A stretch of DNA of 17,994 nt from Elusimicrobia bacterium RIFCSPLOWO2_01_FULL_59_12 (lineage in GTDB: Bacteria > Elusimicrobiota > Elusimicrobia > 2-01-FULL-59-12). The stretch covers positions 1 through 17,994 of the forward strand of contig MGUR01000014.1 of assembly GCA_001800075.1 (NCBI GenBank). The letters run 5' to 3'. The translations under genes were made by a program, and so were the position numbers. The notes beneath the pieces are model-generated. The model did no database searches and was not told the origin of the DNA. It worked only from the letters and a program-made list of their open reading frames with translations. This document shows positions 12,942 through 17,994 of this stretch, piece after piece; within the stretch, counting starts at the first letter, position 1, and every line of letters starts with the position of its first letter.

Positions 12942-13862
12942 ATGGCTACGCGTAAAGTTCATCTGAAGGATTCTCAGGAAGCGCTCCTGCTGTTCGGTCA
13001 GCATGACAAGAACCTGCGCGCCTTGGAGCAGTCCTACAGCGTCCAGATTTTTGGGCGGGGGCATGTCCTCTCGATCCGGGGGGCGCCCGGCCGCGTCGAA
13101 AAGGCGTTGCTCGCCATTGAGGAGATGCGTGAGAACCTGGGAAAGGAAAATCGGGGCGTGGGGATCGAAGCGATCCCCCCGGAGGTCTCCGGGGAAGCCG
13201 CCTACACCAGCGCCCTCGGAAAATCGATCCGCGCCAAAACATCGATGCAAAAAGTGTATGTCAGCGCCGTTATGAAATCGGACCTGGTGGTGGCGATCGG
13301 CCCCGCCGGAACGGGGAAAACCTATCTGGCCGTGGCCTGCGCGCTGGCAACGCTTAAAGCGGGAGAGATCTCGCGGATCGTGCTGACCCGGCCGGTCGTG
13401 GAAGCCGGGGAGAAGCTCGGGTTTTTGCCCGGCGATTTCTATGAGAAGGTGAACCCGTATCTTCAACCGTTGTATGACGCCTTTTACGCCATGTTGGGGC
13501 CGGATCGCTTCCGGCTCTACCGGGACGAGGGGACGATCGAAATCGTGCCGCTGGCCTATATGCGCGGGCGCACGCTGGAAAACGCGTTTATTATTCTTGA
13601 TGAAGGCCAGAATGCCACGCCCGAGCAGATGAAAATGTTCCTGACCCGGATGGGCATGGGCTCCAAGGTGGTGGTCAACGGTGATGTGACGCAGATCGAT
13701 TTGGAAAACAAACGCCATTCGGGGCTGGTGCAGCTTCCGATCATTCTCAAGGGCATTCCGGACATCCAGATCATTTACCTCACGGAATCCGATGTCGTGA
13801 GGCACGGCCTGGTGAAAGAAGTCCTGCGCGCTTACGGCGATTGGGAGAAACGCGACGTATGA
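12942..13862 (+). CDS. PhoH-family ATPase (YbeZ-like)
   Basis: 306 residues, typical for the family. A small N-terminal domain (about 1-90, KH-like RNA-binding region of YbeZ/PhoH proteins) precedes a P-loop ATPase with Walker A GPAGTGKT (120-127) and Walker B FIILDEGQNAT (D220/E221). The conserved LTRPVVEAGEKLGFLPGD and VVVNGDVTQIDL follow the family pattern. PhoH/YbeZ proteins are cytoplasmic and associated with RNA metabolism together with YbeY, whose gene lies two genes downstream. AAGGG precedes the ATG. The stop overlaps the next start (ATGA). Confidence 0.93.
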   Translation: MATRKVHLKDSQEALLLFGQHDKNLRALEQSYSVQIFGRGHVLSIRGAPGRVEKALLAIEEMRENLGKENRGVGIEAIPPEVSGEAAYTSALGKSIRAKTSMQKVYVSAVMKSDLVVAIGPAGTGKTYLAVACALATLKAGEISRIVLTRPVVEAGEKLGFLPGDFYEKVNPYLQPLYDAFYAMLGPDRFRLYRDEGTIEIVPLAYMRGRTLENAFIILDEGQNATPEQMKMFLTRMGMGSKVVVNGDVTQIDLENKRHSGLVQLPIILKGIPDIQIIYLTESDVVRHGLVKEVLRAYGDWEKRDV

Positions 13863-15394
13863 GTGCCTGGTATTTATCGCCCCTCCGGAAAACGCTGAAG
13901 ACGCTTCTCAGCTGGATTGAGACGCGCCAGGGGGAAAGCCCGCGAAAGGACCAGGCCTCGCTTCTGGGCCGGGAAGTGCACGTCCCCACGCCGCTGGTGA
14001 CCGCCGGCAGCGCCGCGGTCCTCTTCTTCGTCCTGCTGCCGGAAACGGGTTTGTCTCCCCATAAAATCTGGGCCTTGGCGGGCATGCTCGCCTTTCTGGT
14101 CTTTTTCTTTGTGATGTATTTCCGCTATGACCTGCCGCAGTTTGTGAATGATGACGAAGCCGTTTTCCTCACCGGCTTGTGCCTGGTTCTGGGGGTCATC
14201 TTTGTCGAGCTCGGGCTGGGGATCAAGGGATTCCCGGTGTATGCCCTCCCGATCGGCGCGATCGCGGTCGTGGTCACGCTTCTGCTGCACATTCGCCTGG
14301 CGCTCCTGATCACCTTCGTGCTCGCGATTGTCGCCGGCGTGCTCAACAAGTTTTCATTCGCGACCATGATGGTGACCTTCTTCGCCGGGACGGCGGCGAT
14401 GCTGGCGTCCAAGAGCGTCCGTCAGCGCGGGGATATCTGGCGCGCCGGTTTTCATGTCGCCTGGGTGACCGCGGTGGCGATCTACGGCCTGGGGCTGTTC
14501 AACGCCTGGTCCTTTAAAACCGTTTGGGCGCAGCTGCGCTGGGCCGCCCCCTTGAACGGTTTCCTGTGCGCGGTTATCCCGCTCGGCCTGCTGCCGGTTT
14601 TGGAATCCTTCTTTTCGCGCGTGACCCCGATCACCCTTCTGGAAGTGGGGGACTTCAACCGGCCGCTGCTGCGACGGCTGATGATGGAAGCGCCCGGCAC
14701 CTATCACCATACGCTGCTGGTGGCCGCGATGGCCGAACAGGCGGCGGAAGCGATCGGCGCCAATTCCCTGCTCTGCCGCGTCGGGATGTACTACCACGAC
14801 ATCGGCAAGCTGGTGCATCCGGAGTATTTCATTGAAAATCAGACCATGCGCCGCACCCCCAAGGACAAACCCGAGATGCACGACAAGCTGAACCCGTCCA
14901 TGTCCAGCATGGTGATCATGTCGCATGTCAAAGAGGGCGTCGCGCTCGCCCGCGCGAACAATGTGCCGGAAGAAATCCTGCGCTTTATCCCGGAACACCA
15001 CGGAACGAGCTTGATCAAGTATTTCTACATGCGCGCGCTGGAGCAGAACGAGGAAGAAGCGCCGCCGGCTGAGATCTACCGGTACTCCGGGCCCACGCCG
15101 CACTCCCGGGAGACGGTGATCGCCATGCTGGCGGATTCCAGCGAGGCCGCCAGCCGCAGTCTGGAGGAACCGACCTACGAACGGCTTCTGGATCTGGTCG
15201 AGAAAATTGTGAACAGCAAATTCATGGACGGGCAATTCGACAATGCCCCGGTCACGCTCGCCGATCTGCGGAAGATCATCAACAGTTTCGCTCATTCCCT
15301 GAGCGCCATCTATCATGTCCGCATTGAATACCCGGAACTCCCGGAACAAGACGCGTCGCGCCGTCTCCCGCCGAACCAAAGCCAGATGCTGTGA
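13859..15394 (+). CDS. 7TM-HD cyclic-dinucleotide phosphodiesterase (PgpH-like, lacking the HDED domain)
   Basis: 511 residues. An amphipathic N-terminus is followed by about seven to eight membrane helices (about 40-240) and a cytoplasmic HD domain (about 260-490). The HD signature is complete: H283/H284 in GTYHHTLL, H313-D314 in YYHDIGKL, and the downstream PEHHGTSLIKYFY characteristic of the PgpH family, which hydrolyses c-di-AMP in Firmicutes. PgpH proteins usually carry a large extracellular 7TMR-HDED domain between the first two helices; here only about eight residues separate them (PETGLSPH), so the sensor is absent. ATG 13859 overlaps the phoH stop and is preferred over an upstream TTG at 13841. 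Confidence 0.9.
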   Translation: MSAWYLSPLRKTLKTLLSWIETRQGESPRKDQASLLGREVHVPTPLVTAGSAAVLFFVLLPETGLSPHKIWALAGMLAFLVFFFVMYFRYDLPQFVNDDEAVFLTGLCLVLGVIFVELGLGIKGFPVYALPIGAIAVVVTLLLHIRLALLITFVLAIVAGVLNKFSFATMMVTFFAGTAAMLASKSVRQRGDIWRAGFHVAWVTAVAIYGLGLFNAWSFKTVWAQLRWAAPLNGFLCAVIPLGLLPVLESFFSRVTPITLLEVGDFNRPLLRRLMMEAPGTYHHTLLVAAMAEQAAEAIGANSLLCRVGMYYHDIGKLVHPEYFIENQTMRRTPKDKPEMHDKLNPSMSSMVIMSHVKEGVALARANNVPEEILRFIPEHHGTSLIKYFYMRALEQNEEEAPPAEIYRYSGPTPHSRETVIAMLADSSEAASRSLEEPTYERLLDLVEKIVNSKFMDGQFDNAPVTLADLRKIINSFAHSLSAIYHVRIEYPELPEQDASRRLPPNQSQML

Positions 15395-15837
15395 GCTGTG
15401 ATCTGTCTTTCCAGCTTCTGAAATCCTCGCCGGTCCGAAAAAGCGAAGGGACCCGTGACGATCTCGCTGCCCTGGCGCATTTTGTTCTGGTATCGGAAAA
15501 AGTAAAAGGACGCGTTGAGTTAGCGCTGGAGTTCACCCATCCCCAACGCATCCAGTCGCTGAACCGGCATTTTCGCGGCGTGGACCGGAAGACCGACGTC
15601 ATCGCATTCCGTTATGAGAGCCCGGTCGGTTTTGACGGAGACATCGCCCTCAACGTCGCTCAAGCGCGGCTTCAAGCCGAGAGGATGCGCCATTCGATAA
15701 AACGCGAGATCCGGCTGTTGTTGGTTCATGGCATCCTGCATCTGGTGGGCTACACAGATTACCAGCCGCGCCCGCGCCGGCGGATGTTCCAGCGCCAGAA
15801 CCATTTGCTGCGCCGTTGGGAGAAAGGCGCGCGATGA
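15391..15837 (+). CDS. ybeY: Endoribonuclease YbeY (rRNA maturation factor)
   Basis: 148 residues, the usual size. Family landmarks are LNRHFRGVDRKTDVIAF (with the conserved Arg, R62), GDIALN and the metal motif HGILHLVGYTDY. H113 and H117 are the first two zinc ligands; the third, normally His in GYDH, is D123 here. YbeY processes the 16S rRNA 3' end and takes part in 70S ribosome quality control in the cytoplasm. GTG 15391 overlaps the upstream stop (GTGA) and the stop overlaps the next ATG, so it is coupled on both sides. Basic Arg-rich residues follow the metal site. Confidence 0.92.
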   Translation: MSCDLSFQLLKSSPVRKSEGTRDDLAALAHFVLVSEKVKGRVELALEFTHPQRIQSLNRHFRGVDRKTDVIAFRYESPVGFDGDIALNVAQARLQAERMRHSIKREIRLLLVHGILHLVGYTDYQPRPRRRMFQRQNHLLRRWEKGAR

Positions 15838-16853
15838 ATGTTTTTCCCGTTTGGCAGACGGCGCTCTGCGGCATGTTCTTCGCGCTCGCTTTCTTTTTCT
15901 CTGCCGCGGAAACCGCGCTTGTCTCCCTGTCCCGGCCGCGCCTGAAAAAACTCATCTCCCAAAAACCGATGTTGGCGGTGGCCTTGAGCGGCTGGCTCTC
16001 CGCTCCGCAGTATCTTCTGACCACCATTTTGGTGGGCAATACGCTTAGCAACATCTTCGGCACGATGCTGGCGGTCAACCTCGCTTTCGCGTTATGGCCG
16101 GATGTCCCGCAGACTTGGATCGAGACGGCCGCATGGCTCCTGATGACAGCCGTGCTCTTTGTGTTTGCCGACTTTATTCCAAAAAGTTTGGCCAGGCATT
16201 ATCCGCAGCGCATCACGCTCGCAAGCATTCGAATTGTCAGCGCGCTCAGCCGGTGGGCGACACCGGTGCTGCGCTTGATGCTGGGGTTTCTGGATAAATT
16301 CACGATCTTTGAAGGCGCCCCGGTCGGCCGGTTATCCGAGTATTCCCTGGAAGAATTGCGCGAGATGATACAAGTCAGCGCGATGGAGGGGGAAATCGCG
16401 CATCCATCCACGCAGATGATGGAAAGTACGCTGCGGCTGCAGGCCGTCCCCGTGTCTAAGATCATGACGCCGTTTCATAAGGTGCAGTCGGTGAATCTCG
16501 GGCTGGATCCCGAACAGATTCTCGACGAAGTGGCCGAGATGGGCCACACCCGCATTCCGGCCTACCGGGTCTCACCGAAAAAGATTGGGGGTTATCTTCA
16601 CGCGAAGGACCTGCTGTTCGTTTGGCGGGGCGTACTGCCGCTCCAGCTGGACGCGCTGCTTCGGCGGCCTTTATACATCCCGCCGGACTATGTCGCCGCG
16701 CACTTGCTGGAAGATTTTCGCAAGGGGGCCACGCATTTGGCGGCGGTGGTCGATGCGACCGGCGACTGCGTTGGAATCGTGACGCTTCAGGACATTCTGG
16801 AAGAAATTATCGGCGAGATCCTCGAAGAAACAAAATTGGACGACCTCGTATGA
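15834..16853 (+). CDS. CNNM/CBS membrane protein (HlyC/CorC-like), first copy
   Basis: 339 residues. An N-terminal CNNM (DUF21) domain with about four hydrophobic segments contains the family signatures AAETALVSLSRPRL and ADFIPKSLARHY. A CBS pair (about 208-335) follows, with VSKIMTPFHKV, GHTRIPAYR and GIVTLQDILEEIIGEI. It ends directly after CBS2 (TKLDDLV), so the CorC_HlyC C-terminal domain of many homologues is missing. Relatives are implicated in Mg or Co efflux and in membrane stress. ATG 15834 overlaps the ybeY stop. It is followed by a diverged paralogue in the same arrangement. Confidence 0.9.
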   Translation: MNVFPVWQTALCGMFFALAFFFSAAETALVSLSRPRLKKLISQKPMLAVALSGWLSAPQYLLTTILVGNTLSNIFGTMLAVNLAFALWPDVPQTWIETAAWLLMTAVLFVFADFIPKSLARHYPQRITLASIRIVSALSRWATPVLRLMLGFLDKFTIFEGAPVGRLSEYSLEELREMIQVSAMEGEIAHPSTQMMESTLRLQAVPVSKIMTPFHKVQSVNLGLDPEQILDEVAEMGHTRIPAYRVSPKKIGGYLHAKDLLFVWRGVLPLQLDALLRRPLYIPPDYVAAHLLEDFRKGATHLAAVVDATGDCVGIVTLQDILEEIIGEILEETKLDDLV

Positions 16854-17857
16854 TGTACGTTATTTACAGCGGCCTGTTTGTGGTCTGCATTGCGGCGGCC
16901 GCGCTTTTTGCGGCATCCGAAACCGCGCTCATGAGCGTTTCACTCTCCGCCTGGGAGCGCATGCGGAAAGAGCGCCCTCGCATGGAAAGCGCCTATGCAC
17001 TCTGGTCTTCCAATCCCAGTCTGATGCTGGCCAGCCTTCTGCTTTGCACCGATTTGGCCAGCCTGGGCGCCAGCGTCGTCGCCGTCGGTCTTGCCAATCG
17101 TCTGATCGAAATCCATCCGGTTTATCCCGGCGCGGTGCTTCTCCTGTCGTCGTTTCTGGCGGGTGCGGCCATCTTGTTCCTGGGGGAAATTCTTCCAAAA
17201 CTTTATGCGCGCCACGCCTGCGAGAAGGTGCTTCTGGCCTCCTCTGGAGTTTTGGTGGCGGTGAGCCGGTCCCTGTCGCCGGTCCTGGGGGGACTCACCG
17301 CACTCTCGGAGTGGATGAAGAAGCTTTTTTCCTTCATGCCGTCCGAACCGCTGATCACTGCTGAAGAGCTGCAGCAGACTATTTCCGCTCCCTACGTGGA
17401 AGGGCTGGCGCCCTCCGCGCGGCGTATTTTGTCGAACCTCATTGCCTTTGATGAAGCCCAAGTCAGCGAGGTGATGATTCCCCGAAACCAGATCATTGCG
17501 ATCCCGTTGGAGCAAAACTCGGAGCGCATGTTTGAGCATATGGTCCGCTCCGGATTCTCGCGCCTTCCCGTCTATTTTGGGAGCGTTGACAACATCCTGG
17601 GAATCGTCTATGCTAGGGATCTCTTGGTCGAGTGGAGAAGCTCCGGTTTGCTGGTTCTGGAAGACCTGCTGAGACCCCCCTACCGTATCGCGCCCGAGGC
17701 TCCTTTGTCCGTTCTTCTTCAGGGTTTTCGCCAAGGAGGACATCATTTGGCGGTGGTCACTGATTCGCGCGGGCGGACGCAGGGGATCGTTACGATAGAA
17801 GATGTCGTGGAAGCGATCGTAGGAGACATCGCCGATGAATTTGACCAGCCCCGCTGA
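16850..17857 (+). CDS. CNNM/CBS membrane protein (HlyC/CorC-like), second copy
   Basis: 335 residues with the same layout as the preceding gene: a CNNM domain (AASETALMSVSL, GEILPKLYARHA) and a CBS pair (about 198-330) with VSEVMIPRNQI, GFSRLPVYFG and GIVTIEDVVEAIVGDI. It also stops right after CBS2 and lacks the CorC_HlyC domain. The two copies are clearly diverged, so the duplication is old. Start ATG 16850 overlaps the first copy's stop by 4 bases; with coupled translation a heterodimer is plausible. It probably acts in divalent cation homeostasis at the inner membrane. Confidence 0.9.
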   Translation: MMYVIYSGLFVVCIAAAALFAASETALMSVSLSAWERMRKERPRMESAYALWSSNPSLMLASLLLCTDLASLGASVVAVGLANRLIEIHPVYPGAVLLLSSFLAGAAILFLGEILPKLYARHACEKVLLASSGVLVAVSRSLSPVLGGLTALSEWMKKLFSFMPSEPLITAEELQQTISAPYVEGLAPSARRILSNLIAFDEAQVSEVMIPRNQIIAIPLEQNSERMFEHMVRSGFSRLPVYFGSVDNILGIVYARDLLVEWRSSGLLVLEDLLRPPYRIAPEAPLSVLLQGFRQGGHHLAVVTDSRGRTQGIVTIEDVVEAIVGDIADEFDQPR

Positions 17858-17866
17858 TTCCCGCCT

Positions 17867-17994
17867 ATGATTCATAAACTTCGCGCGATCGTTTTGTGGT
17901 CCCGCCGTTCGCGGGACGCCGACAAGATCGTAGGGCTTTTCACCGATACGCTCGGGCGCTTGACCGCGCGCGCCATCAGCGCCGCCCGTCCGGC
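17867..17994 (+). CDS. recO: DNA repair protein RecO, N-terminal fragment (runs off the window)
   Basis: The 42 visible codons begin MIHKLRAIVLWSRRSRDADKI and continue VGLFTDTLGRLTARA. This matches the RecO N-terminal OB fold (pattern: Leu-Arg-x-Ile-Val-Leu, then Asp-Lys-Ile, then Leu-Phe-Thr and Leu-Gly-Arg). RecO anneals SSB-coated strands and loads RecA with RecR in gap repair. ATG 17867 is 9 bases after the previous stop, without a clear Shine-Dalgarno. Its place after ybeY and a CorC-like gene is common in bacteria. Confidence 0.87.
   Translation, partial: MIHKLRAIVLWSRRSRDADKIVGLFTDTLGRLTARAISAARP

Overview
The window (about 18 kb, GC-rich) reads as a stretch of bacterial chromosome carrying mainly housekeeping genes. 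There is no phage, transposase, CRISPR, rRNA or tRNA gene in it. The block phoH - 7TM-HD phosphodiesterase - ybeY - two CNNM/CBS proteins - recO, with a probable non-discriminating AspRS and a Tiki/EreA/ChaN-like secreted protein, suggests a deep-branching Gram-negative-type lineage such as Elusimicrobiota or Omnitrophota. That placement comes from impression and was not tested by any search; confidence is low.

Layout. 1-3924 (+): a 5'-truncated HAD hydrolase and a membrane-anchored alpha/beta hydrolase, then a separately promoted set of a Fur-family regulator, a ZIP-family metal transporter and a secreted Tiki-superfamily-like protein, overlapping each other by 1 to 8 bases. A 17-bp dyad overlies the -10 of the fur promoter. 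3937-4064: a palindromic repeat element filling the gap between two convergent genes. 4070-5950 (-): a secreted helical-toroid/TPR protein of unknown role with its own promoter. 6103-9557 (-): an apparent murein-peptide salvage cluster of NlpC/P60 endopeptidase (YkfC-like), L-Ala-D/L-Glu epimerase (YkfB-like) and a DUF819 membrane protein. 9660-9947 (-): a small three-helix membrane protein with a strong promoter, a very strong Shine-Dalgarno and a terminator. 10161-10763 (-): a secreted helical protein of unknown function.

From a symmetric -10 element (ATTATATAAT, 10770-10779), transcription probably diverges into that secreted protein and into aspS. Rightwards then come a LysM protein, phoH, pgpH-like, ybeY, two CNNM/CBS genes and recO. 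From phoH to the second CNNM gene every junction is a 4-base ATGA or GTGA overlap, so this run is a translationally coupled unit linking rRNA maturation (YbeY, PhoH), cyclic-dinucleotide turnover, membrane ion/stress functions and DNA repair.

The most notable structure is non-genic. Two elements (6637-6763 and 8431-8514) share one design: exactly four 7-bp units on each side, inverted relative to one another, around a core. The first is translated as a loop of the DUF819 protein. The second lies between nlpC and the epimerase gene and supplies the nlpC stop codon. A different palindrome (1152-1183) adds residues to the alpha/beta hydrolase, and a fourth (3937-4064) sits between convergent genes. 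Other points of note are a PgpH lacking its extracellular HDED domain, a YbeY whose third zinc-ligand His is Asp, a YkfC-like enzyme with Glu where the third catalytic His is expected, and near-leaderless starts at the divergent promoter.
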